A DNA stretch of 64,000 nt from an uncultured Pelagibacteraceae bacterium (GTDB lineage Bacteria; Pseudomonadota; Alphaproteobacteria; Pelagibacterales; Pelagibacteraceae): contig CACMTZ010000001.1 in NCBI GenBank assembly GCA_902616725.1, positions 62,001 through 126,000 of the forward strand. Direction: 5' to 3'. The position numbers and the translations under genes were made by a program. The stretch's first letter is position 1, and every line of letters begins with the position of its first letter. Shown here piece by piece: positions 18,162-29,508 of the stretch. The notes beneath the pieces were generated by a model that searched no databases, was not told where the DNA came from, and worked only from the letters and a program-made list of their open reading frames with translations.

Positions 18162-19316
18162 ATGTCATCTAATTTAAATGTTTTGCAAGTAATCCCAAAA
18201 TTAGGTTACGGAGGTGCAGAAACTGGTTGCTATGATATTGCACATTTTTTACCTGAAAATAATTGTAAATCTTACATTGTTACAAGTGGTGGAGAGTTAA
18301 CTAAGTTTATTGATAAAAAAAAAGTTAAATTAATAAGGCTTCCTGTTCATAGTAAAAATCCATTATTGATTTTGATAAATTCAATTATTTTAATAGCAAT
18401 AATTTTGATTTTTAACATTTCAATTGTTCACGCAAGAAGTCGAGCACCAGCTTGGTCGTGTTTAATTGCAACAAAATTAACTAGAAGAAAGTTTGTTACT
18501 ACATTTCATGGGACTTATAATTTTAGAGGTAGATTAAAAAAATTTTATAATTCAGTAATGGTGAGGTCAGATTTGGTTATAGCAGGATCAAACTTTATTT
18601 TTTCACATATTCAAGAGAATTATCAGGAATTTCTGAATTCTAAAAAAAAATTTTTAGTAATTTTTAGGGGCATAAATGTAGATTATTTTGATCCAACAAC
18701 CAAAATTGAAACTGATGAAAAAAAACTTTTAAATGAGTGGAATATTACTGATGAAAAAAAAATAATTCTTATGCCAGGTCGACTTACGTCATGGAAGGGT
18801 CAAGAATTGTTTATTGAGGCAATAAATTTAGTTAAAATTGAATTAGGATACGAAGCATTTCATGTTGTAATATTAGGCAGTGATCAGGGAAGGGATTCAT
18901 ATAAAGAAAAACTTATCAAATTAATTGAAAAATATAATCTGACCAATCAAGTAAAATTCATAGACCATTGTAAGGATATGGCTTTAGCTTATAAAGTTTC
19001 TGATATTATAGTTTCAGCATCAATTGAACCTGAAGCTTTTGGAAGAGTTGCGGTAGAGGCACAATCTATGGAAAAAATAATCATTGCTAGTAATATTGGA
19101 GGATCAAATGAGACAATTTTAAACGAAAAAACTGGGTTGTTATTTGAATCTGGTGACGCTCGCTCATTGAGTAAAAAAATCATTCAAGCAATGACAATGG
19201 ACGAAACTTCCTTAAAATTGATGGGTAAGGAGGGAAGAAAAAACATTATAAAAAAATTTAATGTTGAAAAAATGTGTTTTTCTACTTATTCAGAGTATAA
19301 GAGATTACTTAATTAA
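18162..19316 (+). CDS. Glycosyltransferase family 4
   Basis: 384 residues with the GT-B layout: an N-terminal acceptor domain starting LQVIPKLGYGGAETGCYDIA and a C-terminal nucleotide-sugar domain with PGRLTSWKGQELFIEA and the EPEAFGRVAVEA motif (E-x7-E). It transfers a hexose from a nucleotide sugar, probably in lipopolysaccharide or surface glycan synthesis. A hydrophobic stretch at about residues 65-90 may anchor it to the membrane. The thrS start codon follows its stop directly, so it may head the thrS transcript. Confidence 0.88.
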   Translation: MSSNLNVLQVIPKLGYGGAETGCYDIAHFLPENNCKSYIVTSGGELTKFIDKKKVKLIRLPVHSKNPLLILINSIILIAIILIFNISIVHARSRAPAWSCLIATKLTRRKFVTTFHGTYNFRGRLKKFYNSVMVRSDLVIAGSNFIFSHIQENYQEFLNSKKKFLVIFRGINVDYFDPTTKIETDEKKLLNEWNITDEKKIILMPGRLTSWKGQELFIEAINLVKIELGYEAFHVVILGSDQGRDSYKEKLIKLIEKYNLTNQVKFIDHCKDMALAYKVSDIIVSASIEPEAFGRVAVEAQSMEKIIIASNIGGSNETILNEKTGLLFESGDARSLSKKIIQAMTMDETSLKLMGKEGRKNIIKKFNVEKMCFSTYSEYKRLLN

Positions 19317-21239
19317 ATGCCCATAATTACTTTACCAGACGGAAACAATTTAGATTTTCCTAAAAAAGTGACAGGCTTAGAGATTGCTGAAAAAATTAGC
19401 AAATCACTAGCAAAACAAGCCTTGATAATGAGTGTAAATGGAGAATTAAAAGATTTATATTTTTCGATTGATACAGATTGTTCCGTTAAAATTTTTACAG
19501 CAAAAGACCCAGAGGGTTTAGAAGTTATTAGACATGACGCTGCACATATCATGGCTATGGCAGTTCAAGAATTATATCCAGGCACCCAAGTTACTATTGG
19601 ACCAGTTATAGAAAATGGATTTTATTATGACTTTGCCAGAAAGGAGCCCTTTACAGATGACGATCTCAAAAAAATTGAAGAAAGGATGTCAAAAATAATT
19701 GATAAAGATTTAAAAACAAGACGAGAAGTATGGGAAAGAGATAAAGCAATTAAGCATTTTAAAAAAATTGGAGAAAAATATAAGGCAGAAATTATTGAGA
19801 GTATTCCAGAAACTGAAGAACTTTCAGTCTATCATCATGGTGATACTTGGTATGATTTATGTAGAGGACCTCATTTAGTATCATCTAGTAAAATTGGCAA
19901 AGCCTTTAAACTTACAAAAGTTTCAGGCGCATATTGGCGAGGTGACTCAAAAAATGAAATGCTTCAAAGGATCTACGGAACAAGTTGGGCCTCCCAGAAA
20001 GATTTAGACGATTATTTAAAAAGAATTGAAGAGGCAGAAAAAAGAGATCATCGTAAATTGGGCAAAGAAATGGATTTGTTTCATTTTAGAGAAGAAAGTC
20101 CAGGATCAGTTTTTTGGCATGAGAAAGGTTGGACGTTATTTCAAAAATTAATTAATTACATGAGAGCTAAACAGGACCTAGCCGGATACAAAGAGGTGAA
20201 CACACCAGAGGTATTAGACAGATTATTGTGGGAAAAATCAGGTCATTGGGAAAAATATGGGGAAAACATGTATACCTCAGAAACTCCTGATGAAAAAGTT
20301 TTTGCAATTAAACCAATGAATTGCCCTGGACACATACAAGTTTTTAATCAAGGTCTTAAAAGTTATCGAGATTTACCTCTGAGAATTACTGAGTTTGGAA
20401 AAGTTCATAGATATGAACCATCTGGTGCTTTACATGGGCTATTAAGAGTAAGAGCATTCACTCAAGATGATGCTCATATTTTTTGCTCCGAAGATCAAAT
20501 CACAAGTGAATGTTTAAATGTTACAAATTTGATATTAGAAATTTATAAAGATCTAGGTTTCGAAAATGTAATTCTTAAATATGCAGATAGGCCAGAGGTA
20601 AGAGTTGGTGAGGATGAGATTTGGGACAAGGCTGAAGCATCTTTGTTAAAAGCAGTCAAAGCTTCTAAACTTGAGTACAGTATAAATAAAGGCGAGGGAG
20701 CATTTTACGGTCCAAAAATAGAATTTGTTTTAAGAGATGCAATAGGTAGAGATTGGCAATGTGGAACAGTCCAAGTTGATTTAAATTTACCAGGTAGACT
20801 AGATGCATCATACGTAGATAAAGATGGTACTAAGAAAGTTCCTGTAATGTTACATCGTGCATTATTTGGATCACTTGAGAGATTTATAGGAATTCTGATT
20901 GAAAACTATGCTGGAAAATTTCCGTTTTGGATATCTCCGTTACAAACAGTTGTTATACCCATTTCCGAAGACTTTGAAGAATACGCAAAAAAAGTTTCTA
21001 ATAAGATAAGAGAAGCTGGTATTACATCAATGGTTGATTTAAAAAATCATAATTTAAATTATAAAATAAGAGATCATTCATTATCAAAAATACCTCTTTT
21101 AATAATTTGTGGTAAAAAAGAAGTTGACAGTAACTCAGTAACCATTAGAAGATTGGATTCAAATAAACAAGAAAATATGGAACTAAACACATTTCTAAAA
21201 AAATTTTCTGCTTTAAACAAAGCACCTTCAAATATTTAA
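19317..21239 (+). CDS. thrS: Threonyl-tRNA synthetase
   Basis: 640 residues, the full bacterial length. TGS domain (1-60), second additional (editing) domain with HDAAHIMAMAVQELYPG and HHGDTWYDLCRGPH, class II catalytic core with MNCPGHIQVF and the zinc-ligand Cys, then motif 3 near HRALFGSLERFIGILIENY and the anticodon-binding domain. It charges tRNA-Thr. Its ATG abuts the stop of the glycosyltransferase with no spacer, so no separate ribosome site is visible other than the upstream coding sequence. Confidence 0.98.
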   Translation: MPIITLPDGNNLDFPKKVTGLEIAEKISKSLAKQALIMSVNGELKDLYFSIDTDCSVKIFTAKDPEGLEVIRHDAAHIMAMAVQELYPGTQVTIGPVIENGFYYDFARKEPFTDDDLKKIEERMSKIIDKDLKTRREVWERDKAIKHFKKIGEKYKAEIIESIPETEELSVYHHGDTWYDLCRGPHLVSSSKIGKAFKLTKVSGAYWRGDSKNEMLQRIYGTSWASQKDLDDYLKRIEEAEKRDHRKLGKEMDLFHFREESPGSVFWHEKGWTLFQKLINYMRAKQDLAGYKEVNTPEVLDRLLWEKSGHWEKYGENMYTSETPDEKVFAIKPMNCPGHIQVFNQGLKSYRDLPLRITEFGKVHRYEPSGALHGLLRVRAFTQDDAHIFCSEDQITSECLNVTNLILEIYKDLGFENVILKYADRPEVRVGEDEIWDKAEASLLKAVKASKLEYSINKGEGAFYGPKIEFVLRDAIGRDWQCGTVQVDLNLPGRLDASYVDKDGTKKVPVMLHRALFGSLERFIGILIENYAGKFPFWISPLQTVVIPISEDFEEYAKKVSNKIREAGITSMVDLKNHNLNYKIRDHSLSKIPLLIICGKKEVDSNSVTIRRLDSNKQENMELNTFLKKFSALNKAPSNI

Positions 21240-21785
21240 GTGGCAGATTTTAAGCAAAACTATTTTCAAAGAAGAACCAAGGATCGTGGACCTCGATCAA
21301 ATAACAGAATTTCCTCACCCGAAGTTCAAGTTATTGCAAGCAATGGAGAAAATTTAGGCGTTTTAAATACTAATGAGGCAATCTCAATGGCAAAAAATCA
21401 AGGTTTAGATTTAATCGAAATTGCCCCAAATGCTAATCCCCCAGTTTGTAAAATTATGGACATGGGAAAATATAAATATGATGCACAAAAAAAAGCAAAC
21501 CTTGCAAAAAAGAAACAAAAAATAATTGCTTTAAAGGAAATTAAAATGAGACCAGTGACTGAAACGCATGATTATGAATTTAAAGTAAAAAATGCTAAAA
21601 AATTTATTTCCAAAGGTGACAAGGTAAAGTTTACCATTAGGTTTAAAGGACGTGAACTTCAACACTCTCATTTAGGAAATGAATTGATGGCTAAAATTAA
21701 AGAGGATATGAAAGATATTGGTAAAGTTGAATTGCAGCCCAAGTTTGATGGAAAGCAAATGATTATGGTAATTCAACCTTTATAG
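21240..21785 (+). CDS. infC: Translation initiation factor IF-3
   Basis: 181 residues from a GTG start that directly follows the thrS TAA. N-terminal domain with NNRISSPEVQVIASNGENLG, linker with IMDMGKYKYDAQKK, and the C-terminal 30S-binding domain with KEIKMRPVTETHDYEFK. It controls start-codon fidelity and subunit dissociation. infC often uses AUU, which IF-3 itself selects against to autoregulate; here the start is GTG, so that loop may be weaker. Confidence 0.97.
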   Translation: MADFKQNYFQRRTKDRGPRSNNRISSPEVQVIASNGENLGVLNTNEAISMAKNQGLDLIEIAPNANPPVCKIMDMGKYKYDAQKKANLAKKKQKIIALKEIKMRPVTETHDYEFKVKNAKKFISKGDKVKFTIRFKGRELQHSHLGNELMAKIKEDMKDIGKVELQPKFDGKQMIMVIQPL

Positions 21786-21795
21786 GCTTTAATAT

Positions 21796-21829
21796 AGGTT
21801 GTAAATTTTCCACATTCTTTGTATAACCT
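21796..21829 (+). promoter_or_regulatory. Hairpin in the infC-rpmI spacer, candidate L20 operator
   Basis: AGGTTGTA (21796-21803) pairs with TATAACCT (21822-21829) over 8 positions including one G-U, with an 18-base loop, ending 9 bases before the rpmI ATG. In E. coli and Bacillus, L20 represses this operon through structured RNA at the same place. Functional assignment is inference from position. Confidence 0.4.
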
Positions 21830-21838
21830 CGTTCAATT

Positions 21839-22045
21839 ATGCCAAAATTAAAAACAAAGAGCTCAGCAAAAAAAAGATTTAAAATTTCAGCTAGAGGGAA
21901 AGTTATGATGGCTCAAGCTGGAAAGAGGCACGGTATGATAAAAAGAACTAATTCTCAGATTAGAAAACTTAGGGGTACTACTGCGATGTCAAAACAAGAC
22001 GGTAAGATTGTTAAATCGTATATGCCTTACAGCTTAAGAGGTTAA
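21839..22045 (+). CDS. rpmI: 50S ribosomal protein L35
   Basis: 68 residues, highly basic, with the L35 signatures [19 protein letters not shown] and [19 protein letters not shown]. It lies in the standard infC-rpmI-rplT order, one base before rplT. A 53-base spacer with a hairpin precedes it, the only sizeable gap in this operon upstream of rplT. Confidence 0.98.
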   Translation: MPKLKTKSSAKKRFKISARGKVMMAQAGKRHGMIKRTNSQIRKLRGTTAMSKQDGKIVKSYMPYSLRG

Positions 22046-22046
22046 A

Positions 22047-22403
22047 ATGGCAAGAGTTAAAAGGGGTGTAACAAGTAGAGCTAAACATAAAAAAGTTTTA
22101 AAAGCTGTAAAAGGTCAGTGGGGAAGAAGAAAAAATACTATTAGAGTTGCAAAGCAAGCTATGGAAAAAGCTATGCAATACGCATATAGAGATCGAAGAA
22201 ATAAGAAAAGAGATTTCAAATCATTGTGGATTCAAAGAATCAACGCGGGTGTGAGAGCTGAAGGTTTGACATATTCCAAGTTTATTTATGGTTTAAATAA
22301 ATGTGGAATTAAAATTGATAGAAAAATTTTAGCTGAGATAGCCTATGATAGCCCAGAAGCCTTTAAAACTATTGTCCAAAAAGCACAATCTGCTTTAAAT
22401 TAA
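22047..22403 (+). CDS. rplT: 50S ribosomal protein L20
   Basis: 118 residues with the characteristic start [19 protein letters not shown], long basic N-terminal helix, and globular C-terminal domain ([16 protein letters not shown]). It binds 23S rRNA early in 50S assembly and in other bacteria represses its own operon. The ATG follows the rpmI TAA with a one-base gap. Confidence 0.98.
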   Translation: MARVKRGVTSRAKHKKVLKAVKGQWGRRKNTIRVAKQAMEKAMQYAYRDRRNKKRDFKSLWIQRINAGVRAEGLTYSKFIYGLNKCGIKIDRKILAEIAYDSPEAFKTIVQKAQSALN

Positions 22404-22446
22404 TCTTCACTATTGTTTTATTTCGCTGAAGAAATAATCTGTAAAA

Positions 22447-23514
22447 ATGTCTGATCTAAAAAAAATAAAAGACGAATTTATATCAAAATTAAAAGGTAAA
22501 TTAGACCTAGCAGAACTTAATCAAATTAAATCTGATCTATTTGGTAAAAATGGGTTGGTCTCATCTCAATTTAAAAAAATAGGTACTATTGATGCCTCAG
22601 AAAGAAAAAAATTCGCATCTGATTTGAATATAATTAAGGATGAACTTCAAGATCTTATAAATTTAAAAATAAACGAAATAGAAAAAGCAAATATTAATGA
22701 AAAATTGGAAAAAGAAAAAATTGATGTTACTTTACCAGAGCGATCATTTGTAAGGGGCAAAATCCATCCTGTATCACAAACAATTGATGAAATATCTTCT
22801 ATATTCTCTGAAATAGGCTTTAGTGTAGAGGAAGGACCAGATGTTGAAAATGAATATAACAATTTTACTGCTTTAAATACTCCAGACAATCATCCAGCAA
22901 GAGATATGCATGATACATTTTATCTTGATGAAAAAAAAGAAAGATTGCTGCGCACTCATACGTCTCCTGTTCAAATTAGAACAATGTTAAAAGACAAACC
23001 ACCCTTTAAAATAATTGCACCTGGCAGAACATACAGATCGGATAGTGACCAAACACATTCACCAATGTTTCACCAAGTTGAAGGTCTTCATATAGACAAA
23101 AATATAAATATGGGGCACTTAAAAGGTTGTTTGAATTATTTTATTAAAGAATTTTTTGAAGTTAAAAAAATAAAGATGAGATTTAGGCCAAGTCATTTTC
23201 CTTTCACAGAACCATCTGCCGAAGTTGATATTGGATATGAAATCAAAGATGGAAAAATTATCATAGGGGAAGGTGATCAGTGGCTAGAAATACTGGGTTG
23301 CGGAATGGTTCATCCAAATGTTTTAAAAAATGTTAAGGTTGATCCAACTAAGTTTCAAGGTTTTGCGTTTGGAATAGGAATTGATAGATTAGCGATGTTG
23401 AAATATGGAATTAACGATCTTAGAGCTTTCTTTGATTGTGATTATAGATGGTTAAACCATTTTGGATTTGATCCTTTAGACGTCCCTACGAACTATAGAG
23501 GCCTAAGTAGATGA
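22447..23514 (+). CDS. pheS: Phenylalanyl-tRNA synthetase alpha subunit
   Basis: 355 residues. N-terminal coiled coil (1-90), then the class II core with [22 protein letters not shown] (motif 2 region) and [17 protein letters not shown] (motif 3). It forms the catalytic half of the alpha2beta2 enzyme charging tRNA-Phe. A small perfect hairpin (TATTTC/GAAATA, 22419-22436) lies in the 43-base spacer behind rplT; it lacks a U-tract. Its stop overlaps the pheT start by 4 bases. Confidence 0.98.
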   Translation: MSDLKKIKDEFISKLKGKLDLAELNQIKSDLFGKNGLVSSQFKKIGTIDASERKKFASDLNIIKDELQDLINLKINEIEKANINEKLEKEKIDVTLPERSFVRGKIHPVSQTIDEISSIFSEIGFSVEEGPDVENEYNNFTALNTPDNHPARDMHDTFYLDEKKERLLRTHTSPVQIRTMLKDKPPFKIIAPGRTYRSDSDQTHSPMFHQVEGLHIDKNINMGHLKGCLNYFIKEFFEVKKIKMRFRPSHFPFTEPSAEVDIGYEIKDGKIIIGEGDQWLEILGCGMVHPNVLKNVKVDPTKFQGFAFGIGIDRLAMLKYGINDLRAFFDCDYRWLNHFGFDPLDVPTNYRGLSR

Positions 23515-25916
23515 AAATCACATTTGATTGGTTAAAAGATCATTTAAAAACTAATCTGAAAGAAAAAAATCTTTTAGAACAACTTACCAATATAGGGCTG
23601 GAGGTAGAAAGTGTAGAAAGCCTTTCATCTGATAATCAACTATTTAAAGTTGCAAAAATTATCAAGACAGAAAAACATCCAAACGCAGATCGACTTAAAG
23701 TTTGTGACGTAAATGTAGGTGAGAAAGAGCTTAAAAAAGTTGTGTGTGGTGCTACCAATGCGAGTGAGGGACTTATTACTATATATGCACCTCCAGGTGC
23801 AATTATCCCGAAGACTAACACAAAATTAGAAATAGCAAAAATTAGAGGTGTAACCTCTTACGGAATGCTTTGCTCTGAGTCTGAGTTAAATTTATCTGAT
23901 GAGAGTGATGGTATTACCGAATTATCAAAAAAATATGAAAAAAATATTGGTAAAAGTTATTTTTCAAAATCAAAATCTAATCTTATTGATTTATCTATTA
24001 CACCTAATCGACCAGATTGTCTTGGTGTGAAGGGAATAGCTAGAGATCTTGCAGCTTCAGGTTTTGGAAGTTTAATAGCATCTAAAGAAAAAAAGATTAA
24101 ATTAAAAACAAAACAAACTTTAAAAGTTAAGATTAATAAGGAGAAAGGACAAGGGTGTAGTGCTTTTGGAAGTTGTTTAATTAAAAATGTAAAAAATACC
24201 GAGAGTCCTCAGTGGCTTAAAGATAAATTAATTTCAGTTGGTCAAAAACCTATTTCAGCTATTGTTGATATAACAAATTATGTAATGCTAGATATTAATC
24301 GACCATTACACGCATATGATGCTGATAAAATTGAAAAAGGGATAATCGTAAGAAACTCAAAATCTGGCGAAGAGTTTACAGCACTGGACAATAAAATTTA
24401 TAAGTTAGAAAAAGGTATGTGTGTTATTAGTGACAACAAAGGAGTTTTAGGATTAGGTGGAATTATTGGGGGCACAAGATCAGGCACAGAATTTGATACA
24501 AAAAATATATTATTAGAGTCTGCTTATTTTGATCCAAGATCAATTAGAAACACAGCAAAAAAATTGAATTTAGATACAGATGCAAAATTTAGATTCGAAA
24601 GAGGAATTGACCCATTATCCATCGAAACCGGTTTAAAGAAAGCAGCATCACTAATTCAAGAAATTTGCGGTGGCGAAGTTAGTAAAATTGATATTCAAAA
24701 AATTGAGTCTTATAAAACCAAAATTATAAACTTTGATGTAAATTCTTTTGAAAATATAGTTGGATTCAAAATTTCTGAAAAGGAAATCCAAAGAATTTTG
24801 ACTGATCTTGGTTTCATTATTAAAAAAAAAAAAAATTCTTTAAAGTTGATAGTTCCTTCCTGGAGACCAGATATTTCAAAACAAATAGATATTATTGAAG
24901 AGTTGGTGAGAATAAGTGGTTACGATAAAATAAAAACAATTGACCCAATTAAGGATAGATCTAAATCCACTTTAACTCAAACTCAAAGATTATTTCATTT
25001 CTTACAAAGAGCAATTGCTTCAAAAGGTTATTTAGAGACAATAACATGGTCATTTACAGATCAAAGTTATAACAATCATTTTAGAGAAGCTGGTAAAGAA
25101 ATAAAAATTGTAAATCCTATAAGTTCCGAATTGGGAGTTTTAAGAAATTCTATATTTTCAAATTTAATCATGTACATGAGTAAAAATTTGGATAGAGGTT
25201 TTAAGGATTTATCTATATTTGAGATAGGTCCTGTTTTTACTGGTTCAAAACCAGGTGAGCAAAAGACAGTAGTTTGTGGTTTGTCAGCTGGTAAAAAATC
25301 AAGACTTTCTTGGATCGATAAAGAGAGAAATATTGATTTATTTGATGCAAAAAGAGATGTGGTGCAAACTTTAAGCGAAGCAGGTTATCATTCCGATCAA
25401 TTTTTTATTGATAGCAAAACACCTAATTATTATCATCCAGGGAAGTCAGGGAGAATTTTCTTAGATCATAAAAAAGATAAAGTTGCAGCTTATTTTGGTG
25501 AAATTCATCCTAATATTTTAAAAAAAATTGATATTAAAACTGAAAATTTAATAGGTTTTGAAATCTTTTTAGAAAATTTAAAACTTTCAGGAAAAACATT
25601 GAAAGATCAAAAATTGAAGTTTTCTGTATCAGATTTTCAAAAATCAGAAAGAGATTTTGCATTTGTAGTTGATAAAAATGTAGAAGCACAAGAGTTGATA
25701 AGCGTAATTTCTAATGTGAGTCCAAATCTTATTAGTAATATAAAAGTTTTTGATGTTTATGAAGGTGAAAATATTCCAGATAACCAAAAGTCTATAGCTA
25801 TCAGCATAACAATTCAGTCATCAGAAAAAACTTTGAATGATAAGGATTTAGAGAAAATTAATAATTCAATCATAGAAACAGTAGAAAATAAAACTGGCGC
25901 TAAAATTCGATCTTAA
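23511..25916 (+). CDS. pheT: Phenylalanyl-tRNA synthetase beta subunit
   Basis: 801 residues in the full bacterial domain order: tRNA-binding (OB) domain near residues 40-150 with [16 protein letters not shown]3/B4 editing domain with [13 protein letters not shown]5, the catalytic-like core, and the C-terminal FDX-ACB anticodon-binding domain (about 710-801). It is required for tRNA binding and editing of Tyr-tRNA-Phe. It overlaps pheS by 4 bases (ATGA) and is followed 7 bases later by lepA. Confidence 0.98.
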   Translation: MKITFDWLKDHLKTNLKEKNLLEQLTNIGLEVESVESLSSDNQLFKVAKIIKTEKHPNADRLKVCDVNVGEKELKKVVCGATNASEGLITIYAPPGAIIPKTNTKLEIAKIRGVTSYGMLCSESELNLSDESDGITELSKKYEKNIGKSYFSKSKSNLIDLSITPNRPDCLGVKGIARDLAASGFGSLIASKEKKIKLKTKQTLKVKINKEKGQGCSAFGSCLIKNVKNTESPQWLKDKLISVGQKPISAIVDITNYVMLDINRPLHAYDADKIEKGIIVRNSKSGEEFTALDNKIYKLEKGMCVISDNKGVLGLGGIIGGTRSGTEFDTKNILLESAYFDPRSIRNTAKKLNLDTDAKFRFERGIDPLSIETGLKKAASLIQEICGGEVSKIDIQKIESYKTKIINFDVNSFENIVGFKISEKEIQRILTDLGFIIKKKKNSLKLIVPSWRPDISKQIDIIEELVRISGYDKIKTIDPIKDRSKSTLTQTQRLFHFLQRAIASKGYLETITWSFTDQSYNNHFREAGKEIKIVNPISSELGVLRNSIFSNLIMYMSKNLDRGFKDLSIFEIGPVFTGSKPGEQKTVVCGLSAGKKSRLSWIDKERNIDLFDAKRDVVQTLSEAGYHSDQFFIDSKTPNYYHPGKSGRIFLDHKKDKVAAYFGEIHPNILKKIDIKTENLIGFEIFLENLKLSGKTLKDQKLKFSVSDFQKSERDFAFVVDKNVEAQELISVISNVSPNLISNIKVFDVYEGENIPDNQKSIAISITIQSSEKTLNDKDLEKINNSIIETVENKTGAKIRS

Positions 25917-25923
25917 AATTAAA

Positions 25924-27732
25924 ATGAGTACAATCAATAATATAAGAAATTTTGCAATCATTGCTCATATTGATCATGGGAAATCCACAATAGCTGATAG
26001 AATAATCCATCAATGTGGTGGCTTGACAGAGAGAGAAATGAAATCACAAGTACTTGACTCTATGGATATAGAAAGAGAAAGAGGCATCACAATAAAAGCA
26101 CAGACAGTAAAGTTAAACTATAAAGCAAAAAACGGAAAAAATTATATTTTAAATATTATAGATACTCCTGGTCATGTAGACTTTAGTTATGAAGTTAGTA
26201 GATCTTTGTATGCCTGTGAAGGATCAATATTGATTGTAGATAGCACTCAAGGTGTTGAGGCTCAAACACTGGCTAATGTATATCAAGCTCTAGATATTAA
26301 TCATGAAATCATTCCTGTTTTAAACAAAATAGATTTGCCTGCTTCTGATCTAGATAGAACGAAGAAACAAATCGAAGATGTTATAGGAATTGATACTGAG
26401 AATGCGATTCCTTGTTCAGGAAAGACAGGAGAAGGTATAAATGATATTCTGGAGCAAATTATCAATCAATTACCGAGCCCGAAAGGTGACTCTGATAAAG
26501 ATTTAAAATGTTTATTAGTTGATAGTTGGTATGACACGTATTTAGGTGTCGTGATTTTAGTTAGAGTAATTAATGGTAAACTTACAAAAAATATGAAAAT
26601 TAAAATGCTTTCTACCAACCAAGATTATATAGTTGAAAAAGTTGGGGTTTTTACACCAAAGGCAAAAGATATAGAAGAATTAAATACTGGTGAGATAGGT
26701 TTTATAACTACAGGAATTAAAGTTCTTTCGGAAACAAAAGTTGGTGATACTATCTGTGATGCATCAAAACCACCCGTGAATGCATTACCTGGTTTTAAAC
26801 CAAGTAAACCAGTAGTTTTTTGTGGGTTGTTTCCTGTTGATAGCTCTGAATATCAAAAATTAAAAGATGGGCTGGCCAAATTACAATTAAATGATGCAAG
26901 TTTTTCATATGAAGCAGAGTCATCATCAGCTCTAGGATTAGGTTTTAGATGTGGATTTTTAGGTCTCTTACATCTTGAAATCATAACAGAAAGATTAGAA
27001 AGAGAGTTTGATGTTAACTTATTAACAACTACACCTGGAGTAGTTTATAAAGTTAACTTAAATAATGGAAAAATCATGGACTTACAAAATCCATCTACTC
27101 TTCCTGATCCAACAATTATTAATTCAATTGAGGAGCCTTGGATTAAAGCTACCATAATAACTCCAGATGAATTTCTTGGTTCAATAATAAAATTATGTCA
27201 GGATAAAAGAGGAATTCAAACCAATCTTTCATATTCAGGTAATAGAGCTGTATTAAATTATGAACTGCCATTAAATGAAGTGGTTTTTGATTTTAATGAC
27301 AGAATTAAATCTATGACAAGTGGTTATGCAAGTTTTGATTATGAAATTTTAGAGCATAGAGAGGGAGATTTAGTAAAACTCGGCATTTTAGTTAATAGTG
27401 AGCCAGTTGATGCACTTGCCATGATGATTCATAAAGATTTTGCTCAAAAAACCGGAAGAGAAGTTTGTGAAAAACTAAAAGACTTGATACCTCGACATAA
27501 TTTTATGATCCCAGTGCAAGCTGCAATTGGTGGCAAAATTATTGCAAGAGAAACAATTAAGGGTTTTAAGAAAGATGTTCTGACAAAGATACATGGTGGG
27601 GGAGCAACTGATAGAAAAAGAAAACTTTTAGAAAAACAAAAAAAGGGGAAAGCAAGATCCAAACAATTTGGAAAAGTTGAGATACCTCAAGAAGCATTTA
27701 TAGGAGTTTTAAAGATTAAGGGTGCTAAATGA
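25924..27732 (+). CDS. lepA: Elongation factor 4 (LepA GTPase)
   Basis: 602 residues. G1 [10 protein letters not shown]3 DTPGHVDF, G4 NKID, then EF-G-like domains II, III and V and the LepA-specific C-terminal domain with [20 protein letters not shown]. It acts on the ribosome under stress and affects initiation and back-translocation. It lies at the end of the thrS-pheT operon and overlaps the GT17 gene by 4 bases (ATGA). Confidence 0.98.
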   Translation: MSTINNIRNFAIIAHIDHGKSTIADRIIHQCGGLTEREMKSQVLDSMDIERERGITIKAQTVKLNYKAKNGKNYILNIIDTPGHVDFSYEVSRSLYACEGSILIVDSTQGVEAQTLANVYQALDINHEIIPVLNKIDLPASDLDRTKKQIEDVIGIDTENAIPCSGKTGEGINDILEQIINQLPSPKGDSDKDLKCLLVDSWYDTYLGVVILVRVINGKLTKNMKIKMLSTNQDYIVEKVGVFTPKAKDIEELNTGEIGFITTGIKVLSETKVGDTICDASKPPVNALPGFKPSKPVVFCGLFPVDSSEYQKLKDGLAKLQLNDASFSYEAESSSALGLGFRCGFLGLLHLEIITERLEREFDVNLLTTTPGVVYKVNLNNGKIMDLQNPSTLPDPTIINSIEEPWIKATIITPDEFLGSIIKLCQDKRGIQTNLSYSGNRAVLNYELPLNEVVFDFNDRIKSMTSGYASFDYEILEHREGDLVKLGILVNSEPVDALAMMIHKDFAQKTGREVCEKLKDLIPRHNFMIPVQAAIGGKIIARETIKGFKKDVLTKIHGGGATDRKRKLLEKQKKGKARSKQFGKVEIPQEAFIGVLKIKGAK

Positions 27733-28535
27733 AAATTTATGATTGTTTTATATTTTTCAATGAAAATTTATTAACTGAAATAAGATTTAATATATTAGAT
27801 AAGTATGTAGACCACTTTGTAATTTGTGAATCTTATTATGATCATAGAGGCAAAATAAAAGGATATCTTTTTGATCATAAAAAATTCAAAAATTTTAGTC
27901 ACAAAATTATCTATTTAAAAATTGATAACTTTCCAGATAATTTAGGAATTTGGGAAAGGCAAGATTATCAAAGAAATTTTCTAATGAATGGATTAAAAAA
28001 TACTCAGCCAGATGATTTAATAATATATTCAGACGCTGATGAAATTATAAATCCTGAGGTCATAAGTAATTTATCGAACATTGGTAATAATATAGCAATT
28101 TGTGAACAATATTGTTTTTATTACAAATTAAACTTGTTGTCAGAACAATATAAAGATGTTTGGGAAGGTAGTCGTGTTTCAAAATTTAAAAATTTGAAAT
28201 CGTTTAGTTGGTTAAGACTTATTGCAAAAAAAAATTTGAAATATAGCTTTTTTAGATTTGATAAATTTAAGAAAATAAAAGTGTTTAATAAAGCTGGCTG
28301 GCATTTTTCATATTTAATGTCTGAGGAAGATATTCAGAAAAAGATTAAAGCATGGACACATTCTGAATTAGATACTCTTGAAAATAGTGATTTAGAGACA
28401 ATAAAAAATAGAGTAAAAGAAAATAAAGATTTATTTGGAAGAAATATTAAATTTTCCAAATTAGAGTTCAGTGAACAATTTTTTCCACAATATTTGATAA
28501 AAAACAAAAGTTTTTATAAAAATTGGATTATATAA
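27729..28535 (+). CDS. Glycosyltransferase family 17 (MGAT3-like)
   Basis: 268 residues. The start [19 protein letters not shown], the [11 protein letters not shown] segment, and the [12 protein letters not shown] motif match GT17, the family of beta-1,4-N-acetylglucosaminyltransferases, with DAD as the likely metal/nucleotide-sugar site. GWHFSYL is also typical of the family. It probably adds a sugar to a surface glycan; acceptor unknown. It overlaps the lepA stop by 4 bases and the convergent epimerase by 8. Confidence 0.85.
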   Translation: MKIYDCFIFFNENLLTEIRFNILDKYVDHFVICESYYDHRGKIKGYLFDHKKFKNFSHKIIYLKIDNFPDNLGIWERQDYQRNFLMNGLKNTQPDDLIIYSDADEIINPEVISNLSNIGNNIAICEQYCFYYKLNLLSEQYKDVWEGSRVSKFKNLKSFSWLRLIAKKNLKYSFFRFDKFKKIKVFNKAGWHFSYLMSEEDIQKKIKAWTHSELDTLENSDLETIKNRVKENKDLFGRNIKFSKLEFSEQFFPQYLIKNKSFYKNWII

Positions 28536-29472
28536 TTTTTTTTTTTATACAGCTTCTAACAATTTCATTGATGCTAAATTTAAAATTGAAATTTAATATT
28601 TTTCTTAATTTATAATTGTTGCTCAAAGTATAGTTATAGTTACCCAATTCATATAATTTTTTTGTGTAAGAAATTTTTTTATTCATTTGTTTTTCAAATA
28701 TTTTGATAATTTTATCTAAATAGATTAATTTTCCACTCCCTACGTTCATAATATATGAACCTATATTTTTTTTTTTTAAAATTTTCGAAACAATACTTAA
28801 AAAGTCTTTTATGTGCACAAAGTCTCTTCCAGGATAGATTAACTTTCTTTTTTTTTTCACAAGATTTATTCTAAATAGCAACTTTTTTTTAGATGCTTCA
28901 GTTATTACTGGCATAATTCTTCTAAATTTATTTTTAAATTCGAAAAATTCTTTTTTATTTATATAGCCAGCTATATTAAATAATCTTAGTATGTAACATA
29001 TTTCAAATTTATTCCTCAAATATTTTTCAATTACAGATTTTGTCTTACCATAATAATTTATGGGGTTATTTTTTTGATTTTCAGATGCTGCTTTTACATT
29101 ACTTGGATTAAAATTATATACATTAGAACTTGATAAAAAAATAAATTTTTTAATTTTATTTTTAACACACATATCTATAAAAGTTTTTGTTTTTTCAATA
29201 TTATTCTTAAAATAAATTTTTTTATTTTTTTCTGACTCTGGTGGAAAACTCAAAGCCGCAGCATGTATAACAGTATCAATTTTTTTTGAAGAGACTAAAG
29301 ATGAGATAACTTTTGAGTTTATGTCGGCTTTCAGGAACTTTTTTTTATTAATAACATTTTTAGAATGAGATCTAGAAAAGTTATCAATTCCAAAATAAGG
29401 TAATCTTTTCAGTTCTAAAAATTCACAAATGTGAAAACCTATATATCCAGTACATCCTGTTACAAGTATCAT
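28528..29472 (-). CDS. NAD-dependent epimerase/dehydratase (SDR family)
   Basis: 314 residues. The nucleotide-binding start ILVTGCTGYIGFHICEFLE (GxxGxxG) and the catalytic YYGKTKSVIE (Y-x3-K, near residues 139-143), with an upstream SSSN serine, mark an extended short-chain dehydrogenase, most like UDP-glucose 4-epimerase relatives. It converts a nucleotide sugar, probably for the surface glycans that the neighbouring GT17 and GT4 enzymes build. Lysine content is very high and the base composition even more AT-rich than its neighbours, which may mark a variable glycan locus. Confidence 0.85.
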   Translation of the reverse strand: MILVTGCTGYIGFHICEFLELKRLPYFGIDNFSRSHSKNVINKKKFLKADINSKVISSLVSSKKIDTVIHAAALSFPPESEKNKKIYFKNNIEKTKTFIDMCVKNKIKKFIFLSSSNVYNFNPSNVKAASENQKNNPINYYGKTKSVIEKYLRNKFEICYILRLFNIAGYINKKEFFEFKNKFRRIMPVITEASKKKLLFRINLVKKKRKLIYPGRDFVHIKDFLSIVSKILKKKNIGSYIMNVGSGKLIYLDKIIKIFEKQMNKKISYTKKLYELGNYNYTLSNNYKLRKILNFNFKFSINEIVRSCIKKKII

Positions 29473-29508
29473 TTTATTTTTTAAAAATTTTTGAATATAT
29501 TGATTAAT

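Noticed and set aside
22418..22437. Hairpin between rplT and pheS as a terminator
   Set aside because: The stem is short and AT-rich and no U-tract follows; pheS is expected to be co-transcribed.
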